NCBI GenBank assembly: GCA_041477815.1
Contig: JBGOUV010000016.1
Coordinates: forward strand, 1-33,493
DNA from: JBGOUV01 sp041477815
GTDB taxonomy: Bacteria; Acidobacteriota; Terriglobia; Bryobacterales; JACQDG01
Reading direction: 5' to 3'
DNA length: 33,493 nucleotides
Shown: in pieces, positions 21,206 through 29,697 of the stretch
Layout of the letters: each line of letters starts with the position of its first letter
Position numbering within the stretch: position 1 is the first letter of the stretch
The notes under the pieces: generated by a model
What the model was told of the DNA's origin: nothing
Databases searched by the model: none
What the model saw: only the letters and a program-made list of their open reading frames with translations
Program-made: the position numbers and the translations under genes

Positions 21206-21225
21206 ATGCTTCTCCATATATGGAG
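21200..21225. promoter_or_regulatory. Palindromic operator at the PIN toxin-antitoxin start
   Basis: CTCCATATATGGAG at 21212-21225 is a perfect 14-bp palindrome. The half-site CTCCATAT occurs again at 21200-21207, 12 bp away in direct orientation. Spaced half-sites of this kind suit a ribbon-helix-helix antitoxin. The site covers the candidate start codons and a TATATG -10-like hexamer, so binding would block expression of the toxin-antitoxin pair. The symmetry is seen; the regulator is inferred. Confidence 0.5.
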
Positions 21226-21266
21226 GGTACCACAAAAGGCTGGTGTGGTGCGAGAATGGAGCCGTC

Positions 21267-23393
21267 ATGACCACCCGCCGCGTCTTTCTCCAAACTGCCG
21301 CCGCCGTCGCCATTCCTGCGCAGTCAACCCCTTGGCACCGCCGTACCCTGCGCTGGGGCCAGACCAACATCACCGAAAAGGACCCCGAGCGCTACGACCT
21401 CCCCTTTTGGCGCGACTACTGGAAGCGCACCCGCATCCAAGGGGTCATCATCAACGCGGGCGGCATCGTCGCCTACTACCCCAGCAAGTTTCCTCTCCAC
21501 CACCGCGCCCAGTTTCTCGGCGACCGCGACCTCTACGGCGAGCTGACCCAGGCCGCCCACGCCGACGGCCTGGTGGTCCTGGCCCGCATGGACTCCAACC
21601 GCACGGCCGAGGATTTCTACCGCGCCCACCCCGACTGGTTCGCCGTCGACCGCGCCGGCAACCCCTACCGCGCCGCCGACAAGTACATCACCTGCGTCAA
21701 CAGTCCCTACTATGAGGAGTACCTTCCCGGAGTCCTGCGCGAGATCATCGAGCGCAGCCATCCCGAGGGCTTCACCGACAACAGTTGGAGCGGCCTCGGC
21801 CGCGAGAGCATCTGCTACTGCCAGAACTGCGCCCGCCGGTTCGGCAAACCCCTCCCCGCCCGCGCCGACTGGGACGCCCCCGTCTACCGCGAATGGATCC
21901 TCTGGAGCTACGCCCGGCGCCTGGAAATCTGGGACCTCAACAACCGCGTCACCCAGGCCGCGGGCGGCCCCGACTGCGTCTGGATTGGCATGAATAGCGG
22001 TCACGTGGCCCGCCAGAGCCAGGCCTTCCGCGATATGAAGGAGATCTGCCGCCGCGCCCCCATGATCCTGCTCGACCACCAGTCCCGGTCCGACCTGACC
22101 GGCTTTCAGCAAAACGCCGAAGCCGGCAAGCTGATCCACGGCCTGCTCGGGTGGGACAAGCTGGCGCCCGAGAGTATGGCTATGTACCAGGCCGGCCGCC
22201 CGAGCTTCCGCCTCGCCGCCAAGCCTGCCGCCGAAGCCCGCATGTGGATGCTGGAAGGCTTTGCCGGCGGCATCCAGCCCTGGTGGCACCACGTCGGCGC
22301 CTGGCACGAGGATCGCCGCGCCTACCAGACCGCCGAGCCCGTCCTGCGCTGGCACCAAGCCAACGAGCAGTACCTGATCAACCGCCGGCCCGTGGCCACG
22401 GTAGGCGTGGTCTGGTCCCAGCGCAACACCGACTTCTACGGCCGCAACAACGCGGAAGAGCTGGTCGAGGCGCCCTATCGCGGCATGACCGAGGCGCTGG
22501 TCCGCTCCCGCGTTCCCTATATTCCCGTCCACGCCGACCACCTCGACCGCGAATCCCCGGAGCTGGCGGTCCTGATCCTGCCCAACCTGGCGGCCCTGTC
22601 CGACGACCAGTGCGCCGCCCTCCGCCGCTTCGTCGCGCGCGGCGGCAGCTTGATCGCCACCGGCTCCACCAGCCTTTACACCGACCTGGGCGACACGCGC
22701 CCCGATTTCGCCCTGGCCGACTTGTTTGGCGCCCATTTCACGAAGTCGCCCGCCTCCGGCGCGACCACCTCCTCCCGCCACACCTACCTCCGGATCGGCC
22801 CGCGTCACACCGTCCTCCAAGGCTTCGAAGACACCGAGATCCTCCCCTTCGGCGGCCTGCTGGGACCTCTGCGCCTCGACGACGGCGCCGTCGTCCCTCT
22901 GACCTTTATCCCGGAATTCCCCGTCTACCCCCCGGAAACCGCCTGGATGCGCGAGCCCAAGACCGATATCCCCGCTTTGATCCTGAAGGGCCGCGTCGCC
23001 TACCTCCCCGCCGACCTCGACCGTCAATACGCCCGCAACCACCTCCCCGACCACGCCAACCTGCTGGCCAACCTCATCCGCTGGGCCGCCGGCGACAAAC
23101 TCCCCATTCACGTGGAAGGCCGCGGCCTGCTCGACTGCAACCTTTACCAGCAACCCGGCCGCCTGATCCTGCACCTGGTCAACCTCACCAACGCCTCCAC
23201 CTGGCGCGCCCCCATCGACGAGCTGATCCCGATCGGCCCGCTACAGGTCAAGGTACGGCTCCCCCAGGGCCTCCGCGCCGGCGCCGCCCGCCTGCTCGTT
23301 TCCGGGGCCTCCGCTCCGATCCGGGTGAACCAGGGATGGGCCGCGTTCGAGGTGAAGTCCCTCCTGGACCACGAAGTGGCGGTGATCGGCTAG
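21267..23393 (+). CDS. Tat-exported glycoside-hydrolase-like protein with trimerisation-type domain
   Basis: A 708-aa protein from ATG 21267, where MTTRRVFLQTAAAVAIPA forms a twin-arginine signal; GGAG lies just upstream. The frame extends to 21117 but that part covers the divergent antitoxin. Residues about 30-370 look like a TIM-barrel of the hypothetical glycoside hydrolase group (GHL6-like), with FTDNSWSGLGRESICYCQNC and an MWMLEGFAGGIQPWWHH segment. Residues about 380-560 resemble the beta-galactosidase trimerisation (glutamine-amidotransferase-like) domain, with YIPVHADHLD, LIATGSTSLY. It probably acts on an oligosaccharide outside the cytoplasm. Substrate not predictable. It converges with the TonB receptor, 8 bp apart. 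Confidence 0.85.
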   Translation: MTTRRVFLQTAAAVAIPAQSTPWHRRTLRWGQTNITEKDPERYDLPFWRDYWKRTRIQGVIINAGGIVAYYPSKFPLHHRAQFLGDRDLYGELTQAAHADGLVVLARMDSNRTAEDFYRAHPDWFAVDRAGNPYRAADKYITCVNSPYYEEYLPGVLREIIERSHPEGFTDNSWSGLGRESICYCQNCARRFGKPLPARADWDAPVYREWILWSYARRLEIWDLNNRVTQAAGGPDCVWIGMNSGHVARQSQAFRDMKEICRRAPMILLDHQSRSDLTGFQQNAEAGKLIHGLLGWDKLAPESMAMYQAGRPSFRLAAKPAAEARMWMLEGFAGGIQPWWHHVGAWHEDRRAYQTAEPVLRWHQANEQYLINRRPVATVGVVWSQRNTDFYGRNNAEELVEAPYRGMTEALVRSRVPYIPVHADHLDRESPELAVLILPNLAALSDDQCAALRRFVARGGSLIATGSTSLYTDLGDTRPDFALADLFGAHFTKSPASGATTSSRHTYLRIGPRHTVLQGFEDTEILPFGGLLGPLRLDDGAVVPLTFIPEFPVYPPETAWMREPKTDIPALILKGRVAYLPADLDRQYARNHLPDHANLLANLIRWAAGDKLPIHVEGRGLLDCNLYQQPGRLILHLVNLTNASTWRAPIDELIPIGPLQVKVRLPQGLRAGAARLLVSGASAPIRVNQGWAAFEVKSLLDHEVAVIG

Positions 23394-23401
23394 ACTGCTT
23401 A

Positions 23402-26400
23402 TCAGAACGTAAACCGCGCGCCCAACTGCAGTTGCCGCTCCCGAACCAGGTTGCTGCCCGTCTCCGAGACACTGGCGAAGGCGGTATTGGGGAACAACAC
23501 GCTGCCCCTCACGTTGTACTGAGTATTGTTGATCCGCGTGATGTTGTTCCGGTTGAACAGGTTGAAAGCCTCCGCGATCAGCTCCAGCCGCGCGCGCTCG
23601 TGGAAGCGGAAGGCGCGGGCGAGGCGCAGGTCGGTAGTGGCGAGGCCGGGCGCTACGTAGGTGTTCCGGCCCACCCAGGTGGTCCGGGCGAAGCCGCCCA
23701 CGCCGAGGATCCCCGTGCTCACCCCGCTGGGCGTGGGGTTGCCCGACAGGACGCCCGAGTACGGCCGCCCGTCGGCCAGGCTCAGGATGGTCGAGAGCTG
23801 GAAGCCGTTGAACGCCGCGCGCAGCGGCCGCGATCCGATCCGCTGGAACGGCGGCATCCACACCGCCGACATGGTGAAGCGCTTGCGCTGGTCGAAGTTC
23901 GAGAGCGAGTAGTCGTCCCGGTTGTTGAGCGGGTTGGTCGGCTGGTTGGCGCTAAAGAAGGTCTGGGAGATCTGGTTGTTGTCCTGCGCCTTGGAGATGG
24001 TTAGGGCGGCCTGCATCTGGAAGCCGTGTGAGAAGCGATGCCTAGCCTGGATGAAAACCCCGTTGTACCACGTATTGACGGCGCTTTCGGCGATGGTGAT
24101 GCGATTCAGCGCCGGGACCGGCCGGTTGGTGCTCGGCCCGGGGAAGAACGGCACCGTAATGGAGCGCTCCAGCTGCGGGCAGGTCGTGGCCGAACCCACC
24201 TGCGGGACCGCGCAGACCGCGTAGGTCGCGGTCTGGCTGGGCGGAAACAGGTTGACATCCCGGAACAGGGGCATCTTCTGGCCGCGGGTGGACATGAAGG
24301 TGGCGCTGATGGTGAAGTTCCGGAACAACTCCTGCTCCACCGACAACTCCCCCTGGTAGATCAGCGGGTTCACGAAGTCGGAGGCCATGAAGAACCCGTC
24401 CGGCCGCCCGCTGGCGCCCGCCGGCACGCCGCTGAACACCTGCGGAAACAACGGCGAGCCGGCGGTGCTGGGCAGGAACTGGTAGGTCTTGACTCGCTCG
24501 CCGTTTTCCCGCAGCAGACTGGAGATGGTGGAGTTCTGGGTGCGGCCGTAGAACATGCCGACCCCCATCCGGACCACCGTCTTCTGCTTCTGGAACGGGT
24601 CCCACGACAGGCCCATCCGGGGGGCGAAGTTGTTCTTGTCGGTGTTGAGGAACCTGGATCCCGGCACCAGCGGATTGGGAGTGGTTGGCTGGGGCATAGT
24701 CTCCACGTCGTAGCGCAGCCCCAGGTTCACCGTCAAATTGTTCCTCGGCTTGAAGCTGTCCTCCACGTAGAAGGCGATGTCCTGGTTGCTTAACAGGAGG
24801 GTGCCGCCCTGGCCCAGCGTGTCGAAACCCTGTTCGTATTGGGTGTAGTGGCGTCCGGTGATCCCCGCCGCTCCCGTAGTGGGGGTGGCTTCGCAGCCGC
24901 CCAGCGGGAGCTTCAGGCTGAGGCAGTCCAAGGCGATGTCGTTCAGAGTGGAGTAGGAGTATACGCCGCCACCCGACTGCAACTGAATCATCTTGTCCCG
25001 CACCCAGTTGACGTCGTAGCCGAACTTGAGGGAATGCCGGCCGCGGAGCCAGGAAAGATTCTGGGCAATCTCCCAACGGCGCTCGTCGGGATAGGCGCTC
25101 CGGGGCAGGAAGTTAGGCATGCCGAAACTGATGCCGTTGGTTACCGATACCGATGGCCCGCCGGCGTTGGGAACCTGGGCCTCGAAATCCCGGCCCCACT
25201 GGAAGCGAAGCTCGCTGACCAGGTTCGGCCGGATCACCGAGTTCCAGCGCGTGATCAGGGTTTCATTCTTCACCACGTCGCTGCCGTTCGCGGTATCGTG
25301 GTTGGCGTGGGTGGGGGCCGTCTGGATCCCGTTGGGCGAATCCCAGCGCAGGATGTTGATCGTCTGGGAGATCTGGTTGCGCGACGTGACGTTCCAATCG
25401 ATTTTGGCCAGTCCGAGCTGCTGGTTCCCCTGGCGCTCCTGCGGTCCTTGCAGGCCCCGGTAGAACGCGATGGCGTTGGCGAGTCCGGGAGCCGAGCCGG
25501 TGGAGTTGAAGAACGACTGCGCGCCGGGAACGATCACCGCCGGGAAAGCGCGCTTCTGCTGGTCGTAGCTCAGGAAGTAGAACAGGGAGTCCTTCTTGAT
25601 GGCCCCGCCCACCGACGGGCCGAACTGCTGGCGCCGATCCTTCGGCTTGGCCACCCCGGCGGCCTTAGACAGCGAGTTCTCGGCATTCAGCGAGTCGTCG
25701 CGGATCAAGTAGAAGAAGGTTCCGTGCAGGTCGTTGGCGCCGCTCTTGGTGACGGCGTTCACCACGCCCCCGGCCGCCCGGCCGTACTGCGCCGAGAAAT
25801 TGCTGGTCCCCACCTGGAACTCCTGCACCGCCTCCGAGCTGATGCCGTACGACAGCCGGGTCCGCCCCTTGGCCTCCGAGAAGAAGGCTTGGTTGTTGTC
25901 CATGCCGTCGATCATGTTGTTGTTGTAGAGGCCGGACAACCCGCGGAAGGTGATCAACCCAAAGGAGCCGTCGTTGCTCGCCCCCGGCGTGGTGATCACG
26001 AAGGCGTCCCACCGCCGCCCGTTCAGCGGCAGGTTCATCATGTCCTTCAGGTTGATGACCGTCGACACCTCGGTCTTGTCGGTCTCCACCGAAGCCGTGT
26101 CGCCCGTCACCGTCACCGTCTCCACCGTGGCTGAAACACTCAGGACCAGGTCCACCACCGCCTTCTGGCCCACCGACACGTTGATGCCCTTGCGCACCAG
26201 CGTGGAGAACCCCGCCCGGCTGGCCGAAACCTCATACTCGCCGGGCTGCAGCGCCACCGCCTCGTAGCGGCCCGCCTCGTTCGTCGAGATCGTGCGGACC
26301 GCGTTGGTCCCCACGTTGCGCACGGCGACCTGGACCGCCGGCATCACCGACCCGGTCTGGTCGGTCACTACTCCCGACATGCTGCCCATTCCAGCCGACG

Positions 26401-26470
26401 CCTGCCCCTCGAGAGCCGGCGCGCCAACAAAAAAAACTGCCAAAAAAACGATTAACACTCGCTGAAGCAT
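23402..26470 (-). CDS. TonB-dependent receptor with N-terminal carboxypeptidase-regulatory domain (Oar-like)
   Basis: A 1022-aa outer-membrane receptor. A signal peptide (MLQRVLIVFLAVFFVGAPALEG) is followed by a CarboxypepD_reg-like domain (about 30-112; GVVTDQTGSVMPAVQVAVRN, GRYEAVALQPGEYEVS), a plug domain (about 125-245; LPLNGRRW, GLYNNNMIDGMDNNQAF) and a large beta-barrel ending in aromatic GARFTF. Such proteins are numerous in Acidobacteriota and import large substrates, often oligosaccharides. ATG 26470 is chosen because GAGG precedes it; the in-frame GTG at 26482 lies upstream of that site. Facing the glycoside-hydrolase-like gene, it may serve the same substrate. The long leader lies inside an inverted-repeat structure. 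Confidence 0.95.
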   Translation of the reverse strand: MLQRVLIVFLAVFFVGAPALEGQASAGMGSMSGVVTDQTGSVMPAVQVAVRNVGTNAVRTISTNEAGRYEAVALQPGEYEVSASRAGFSTLVRKGINVSVGQKAVVDLVLSVSATVETVTVTGDTASVETDKTEVSTVINLKDMMNLPLNGRRWDAFVITTPGASNDGSFGLITFRGLSGLYNNNMIDGMDNNQAFFSEAKGRTRLSYGISSEAVQEFQVGTSNFSAQYGRAAGGVVNAVTKSGANDLHGTFFYLIRDDSLNAENSLSKAAGVAKPKDRRQQFGPSVGGAIKKDSLFYFLSYDQQKRAFPAVIVPGAQSFFNSTGSAPGLANAIAFYRGLQGPQERQGNQQLGLAKIDWNVTSRNQISQTINILRWDSPNGIQTAPTHANHDTANGSDVVKNETLITRWNSVIRPNLVSELRFQWGRDFEAQVPNAGGPSVSVTNGISFGMPNFLPRSAYPDERRWEIAQNLSWLRGRHSLKFGYDVNWVRDKMIQLQSGGGVYSYSTLNDIALDCLSLKLPLGGCEATPTTGAAGITGRHYTQYEQGFDTLGQGGTLLLSNQDIAFYVEDSFKPRNNLTVNLGLRYDVETMPQPTTPNPLVPGSRFLNTDKNNFAPRMGLSWDPFQKQKTVVRMGVGMFYGRTQNSTISSLLRENGERVKTYQFLPSTAGSPLFPQVFSGVPAGASGRPDGFFMASDFVNPLIYQGELSVEQELFRNFTISATFMSTRGQKMPLFRDVNLFPPSQTATYAVCAVPQVGSATTCPQLERSITVPFFPGPSTNRPVPALNRITIAESAVNTWYNGVFIQARHRFSHGFQMQAALTISKAQDNNQISQTFFSANQPTNPLNNRDDYSLSNFDQRKRFTMSAVWMPPFQRIGSRPLRAAFNGFQLSTILSLADGRPYSGVLSGNPTPSGVSTGILGVGGFARTTWVGRNTYVAPGLATTDLRLARAFRFHERARLELIAEAFNLFNRNNITRINNTQYNVRGSVLFPNTAFASVSETGSNLVRERQLQLGARFTF

Positions 26471-26486
26471 GCCCCACCTCACTGAA

Positions 26487-26841
26487 AGAAGCTGTTAGCT
26501 CTTAGCTGTCAGCAACCAGGATCAACACCCGGTGCGGTCCTGGCGTTGCCAACAGCCCGTGGTGAAAGCCGGCCTCATCCCGCCACGGCTCAGCAACCTG
26601 TTGATTCTGTTGAGTCGGCCCTGGTGCAAATCTGCACCACGGTACTCTTGCCACAGGCTGCTCAGGGCTAAGGGCTAACCGCTTCTCTTTCTCTTAGACT
26701 TTAGGATGACAAGACTGTCCGGGGCCAGTCAAGTTAATCTTTCATCACCATCGGCGCCTCTCGGCGCAACAGCGCCGCGCTCCCCAGTATCTCTCCGGGG
26801 GGATGATCCTGGTTGCTGACAGCTAATAGCTAATAGCTTCT
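26487..26841. repeat. 38-bp inverted repeat flanking about 280 bp upstream of the TonB receptor
   Basis: The left arm at 26487-26524 and the right arm at 26804-26841 are inverted copies with 36 of 38 positions identical; the inner 21 bp are perfect and contain AGCTGTCAGCAACCAGGATC. The arms carry internal near-repeats of TTAGCT. The enclosed DNA holds a candidate promoter but no convincing ORF of its own. This stretch of about 350 bases between genes could be a MITE-like element. No target duplication is clear. The right arm forms the 3' end of the 60-aa ORF. Confidence 0.8.
26703..26732 (-). promoter_or_regulatory. Candidate promoter of the TonB receptor gene
   Basis: On the minus strand, TTGACT (26732-26727) and CATCCT (26708-26703) are 18 nt apart. 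The -35 is good and the -10 weak. Transcription would start near 26697, giving a leader of about 225 nt that contains the left inverted-repeat arm. Confidence 0.4.
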
Positions 26842-27005
26842 TCCCGGCGCAAGAGCGCCGAAACCTTCTCTACCAAAGCTTCGGCTTCCATATCCCGCCC
26901 GTTCGAGAACACCTGCGCCGCCTCTTCCGCTACCTCGGCCACGTGGGGCGGCAACGGCAGCTTCTGGAGCCGAATGATCTCGTCCTCCAACTCTCGCCTC
27001 GACAT
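26823..27005 (-). CDS. Small helical hypothetical protein (60 aa)
   Basis: A 60-aa protein from ATG 27005, charged and mostly helical (SRRELEDEIIRLQKL, PPHVAEVAEEAAQVFSN, EAEALVEKVSALLRREE). The upstream part of the open frame (to 27134) is poor in protein-like composition and enters the amidohydrolase gene. TACACT at 27019-27014, 8 nt before the ATG, could be a -10, making the message leaderless. The last codons and the TAG stop come from the inverted-repeat arm at 26804-26841, so the original C-terminus may have been replaced. Family not recognised. Confidence 0.5.
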   Translation of the reverse strand: MSRRELEDEIIRLQKLPLPPHVAEVAEEAAQVFSNGRDMEAEALVEKVSALLRREEAISY

Positions 27006-27060
27006 GCGACGGTAGTGTACTCTTTTTAACTCCGCAGGGGAAGAATTCGATTTGCTTTCC

Positions 27061-28773
27061 TTACAATGGGTTGCGCGAATACACGAATTTCCCGCCCACC
27101 ATGGTCCCCTCGGCTTCGATCCCCCGGATGTCATCCTCCGGGCACGTCAGCAAATCCTTCGACAGCACCACCAGGTCGGCCAGCTTCCCCGGCTCGATTG
27201 AGCCTTTCACCTTCTCATCAAAGGAAAGGTAGGCGGCGTTCAGGGTCCACATACGCAGCGCCTGCTCCCGCGTAATCCGCTCCGCCGGATTCACCACCCG
27301 CCCGCCGCTCGTCTTCCGCGTGACCGCCATCCACATCCCGAAAAATGGATTGTACGGATTGATGGCGTCCCGCGAGTCGAACTTGATCATGTGATCCGAC
27401 CCGCCCGCCACCACCACCCCCTTCTCGAATAACGACCGGTACGGCTGGAACCCCCGGATCCGCTCCGGCCCCAGCACGCCGGCCAGCGCGTCCCCGTCCC
27501 AGTGCAGCCACGCCGGCTGCATGTCCACCACCACCCCCAGCCGCTTGGCTTTATCGATCGCCGCCCCGGTCAGGAAGTTGGCGTGGGTCAGGGTAAACCG
27601 CCGATCCCGAATCGACTGCTCCCGATCCGCCGCTTCATAGGCCTCCAGCAGCAGATCCGTCGAGCCTCCGCCGGTGGTATGCGCCGTCATCTGCCAACCC
27701 AGCCGATTCGCCAGCCGCACGATCTCGAACAGGTTCTCCCGAGGCACCGCCAGCACGCCCCGATAATCCGGATCCTTGTACCCGTACACCTCGGTGTGCT
27801 CCCCATACGGCTCCCGCATGTAGGCCGTCCCGATCAGGATGCCTCCGTCCAGCACGACCTTCAGCGACCCCATGCGCAGCCAGTCGTCCCCGAAGCCCGT
27901 CATCACCGGAATCCGATCGATGCCGTCCCGCACCCGCTCGATTGGTCCCGCCGGTCCCGGGACCATGTAGGTGACATAGGTTCGTACGGTCAGCTCCCCT
28001 TTGCGCCACAACTCCTGGTACGCGTGGAACCCCTCCCACTGCTGGCTCCGGTCGATGGTGCTGGTCAGCCCCACCTCGTTGTAACGTCGCTGCATGGCCC
28101 GGAGGGCCCACAACCGGTCCGCGTGGGTCGCCGGCCGATCCGACCGGAAGCGCGACACCAGTTGCGGAGCCCCGAGGATCAACCCCGTCGGCTCCCCCGC
28201 CGCGTCCCGGATGATCTTCCCGTTAGCCGGCTCCGGCGTCTGCTTGCCTATCCCCGCCTTCTTCAGCGCGCCCGAATTCAGCACCGCCGCGTACCCGTTG
28301 TCCGACACGATCATCCGATCCGCGCCGCCGGCCTGGTCAAGCTCCTGCCGCGTGGGATACCGCCCCTCCTTCATGCGTGTGGCGTAGATCTTGGGCACGA
28401 AGATCAGCTTGTCCGCCGGCGTCGATCGCGCCACCCGCGCGATATGCCTTTGCAGCTCACCGATCGACCGGATCACCGGAATCTCGCCGTCCTTTTCGCT
28501 CAGGGCGGCTCCGATGGGATGCGTATGGCTGTCGATCAACCCCGGCACGACGGTGCGCCCCCGGAGATCGATCTGCCGGGCCCGCGTGCCCGCCAACTCA
28601 CGCACCTCCGCGCTGCTCCCCACCGCCACAAACCTCCCGTCGCGGATTGCCACCGCCTCCACCTGCGGTTTTTGACTCCACATGGTGACGATCTTGCCGT
28701 TGTAGAGGATTGTTTCCGGCGCCTCCTGCCCCCACGCCACCGCCGCTACCAGACAAACCAGAGCCTTTCTCAT
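27061..28773 (-). CDS. Secreted amidohydrolase (YtcJ-like, amidohydrolase 3 family)
   Basis: A 570-aa protein with a short signal peptide (MRKALVCLVAAVAWGQ). It has the composite beta-domain start (ILYNGKIVTMWSQ, AIRDGRFVAVG), the metal-binding GLIDSHTHP (H83, H85), a later TAHTTGGGSTDLLLEAY with a further His, and a C-terminal MWTLNAAYLSF and GSIEPGKLADLVVLSKD typical of the YtcJ group. It should hydrolyse an amide or related bond outside the cytoplasm; members are often misannotated and true substrates are unknown. TACAAT at 28786-28781 lies 7 nt before the ATG. It is divergent from the ROK gene, with only 24 bp between the two start codons. Confidence 0.93.
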   Translation of the reverse strand: MRKALVCLVAAVAWGQEAPETILYNGKIVTMWSQKPQVEAVAIRDGRFVAVGSSAEVRELAGTRARQIDLRGRTVVPGLIDSHTHPIGAALSEKDGEIPVIRSIGELQRHIARVARSTPADKLIFVPKIYATRMKEGRYPTRQELDQAGGADRMIVSDNGYAAVLNSGALKKAGIGKQTPEPANGKIIRDAAGEPTGLILGAPQLVSRFRSDRPATHADRLWALRAMQRRYNEVGLTSTIDRSQQWEGFHAYQELWRKGELTVRTYVTYMVPGPAGPIERVRDGIDRIPVMTGFGDDWLRMGSLKVVLDGGILIGTAYMREPYGEHTEVYGYKDPDYRGVLAVPRENLFEIVRLANRLGWQMTAHTTGGGSTDLLLEAYEAADREQSIRDRRFTLTHANFLTGAAIDKAKRLGVVVDMQPAWLHWDGDALAGVLGPERIRGFQPYRSLFEKGVVVAGGSDHMIKFDSRDAINPYNPFFGMWMAVTRKTSGGRVVNPAERITREQALRMWTLNAAYLSFDEKVKGSIEPGKLADLVVLSKDLLTCPEDDIRGIEAEGTMVGGKFVYSRNPL

Positions 28774-28779
28774 GCCGCC

Positions 28780-28786
28780 TATTGTA
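28780..28786. promoter_or_regulatory. Shared -10 element between amidohydrolase and ROK genes
   Basis: The plus strand reads TATTGT at 28780-28785, 12 nt before ATG 28798. The minus strand reads TACAAT at 28786-28781, 7 nt before ATG 28773. The 24-bp gap cannot hold two separate promoters without overlap into coding sequence, so a symmetric shared -10 is likely. Motifs are seen; use is inferred. Confidence 0.45.
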
Positions 28787-28797
28787 CCCTCACCCTT

Positions 28798-29697
28798 ATG
28801 GCTGCTTCCGAGTTCCTGGTCGGCGTCGACCTGGGCGGCACGAAGATCGCTGCCGGCGTTTTCTCCACCGACCGCAAACTCCTCACCGGGATCGCCACCA
28901 CCCCCACCGCCGCGGACCAGCCCGCCGAGGTGACGCTCGGCAACCTCGAGCGCGTCATCCGCGAGGTACTCCCCCCGGCCGCGACCCCGCTGGCCATCGG
29001 TGTCGGCTCCACCGGCCCGGTCGACGCCACGACCGGCCGCTTTCTGGAGGCGACCTCCCTGCCGAGTCTCTACTTCTTCGACTTGGCCTCGTGGGTCCGC
29101 GACCGCTTCCAGGCCCCGCTCTTTCTGGAAAACGACGCCAATTGCCTGGCCCTGGGCGAAGCCCTACAGGGCGGCGGCGCCGGCCATGCCTCGGTCGTGG
29201 CCGTAACCCTGGGCACCGGCTTTGGCTGCGGCATCGTTTTGGGCGGGGCTATGTATTCCGGCATAACGGGCAACGCCGGTGAGGTCGCTTTCTGCCCCGT
29301 CGCCGGGGCGACCTACGACGAGATGCTCTCCGGGGCCGGGGTGCGGCGTTTCTACGAGCGTGTCCGCAACGCGCCCACCGAGCTCAGCGCGCGGGAGATC
29401 GGCGACCTGGGGGAGGCGGGCGACCCGTCGGCGCGGGAGGCTTGGCGGCACTTTGGTCAAGCGGTGGGGAGCGCGCTGGGGACCATTGCCGCGGTGCTCG
29501 ATCCGTCGATCTGCGTCGTGGGAGGTTCGGTGGCGGCGCGGCTGGCCCTGTTTCGGGGGCCGCTCGAAGAACGATTGCGGGCCATTCTGGCGCCGGACGC
29601 CGCTCGGCGCATTCAGGTGGTGGAGGCGCGGCTGGGGTCGGCCGCGGGGGTCATCGGAGCGGCGGAGTATGCTTGGTACAGGTTTCTAAAGCAATGA
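28798..29697 (+). CDS. ROK-family protein (sugar kinase-like), zinc motif absent
   Basis: A 299-aa protein from ATG 28798, opening FLVGVDLGGTKIAAGVF, the ROK phosphate-binding motif. It keeps LENDANCLALGEAL and VTLGTGFGCGIVLGG, so it should bind ATP and a sugar. The usual GEIGH-type segment reads GEVAFCP, so the sugar-binding His is absent, and the CxCGxxGC zinc motif is missing. It could be a divergent glucokinase or a non-catalytic relative. The first half of the gene is C-rich on the coding strand and the last third G-rich. The stop (TGA 29695-29697) lies inside the left terminal repeat of the next element and overlaps its ATG. Confidence 0.88.
   Translation: MAASEFLVGVDLGGTKIAAGVFSTDRKLLTGIATTPTAADQPAEVTLGNLERVIREVLPPAATPLAIGVGSTGPVDATTGRFLEATSLPSLYFFDLASWVRDRFQAPLFLENDANCLALGEALQGGGAGHASVVAVTLGTGFGCGIVLGGAMYSGITGNAGEVAFCPVAGATYDEMLSGAGVRRFYERVRNAPTELSAREIGDLGEAGDPSAREAWRHFGQAVGSALGTIAAVLDPSICVVGGSVAARLALFRGPLEERLRAILAPDAARRIQVVEARLGSAAGVIGAAEYAWYRFLKQ

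Noticed and set aside
21324..23174. Minus-strand open frame (616 codons) opposite the glycoside-hydrolase-like gene
   Set aside because: Low-complexity Gly/Val/Ala composition mirrors the plus-strand codons; the plus strand has the Tat signal and domains.
24839..26134. Plus-strand open frame (431 codons) opposite the TonB receptor
   Set aside because: No motifs; composition is an antisense shadow of the receptor.
26471..26482. GTG start for the TonB receptor
   Set aside because: The ribosome site GAGG overlaps this GTG region and fits ATG 26470; the signal peptide begins there.
27502..28797. In-frame upstream extension of the ROK gene
   Set aside because: It is antisense to the amidohydrolase and has no protein-like features; the ROK motif starts right after ATG 28798.
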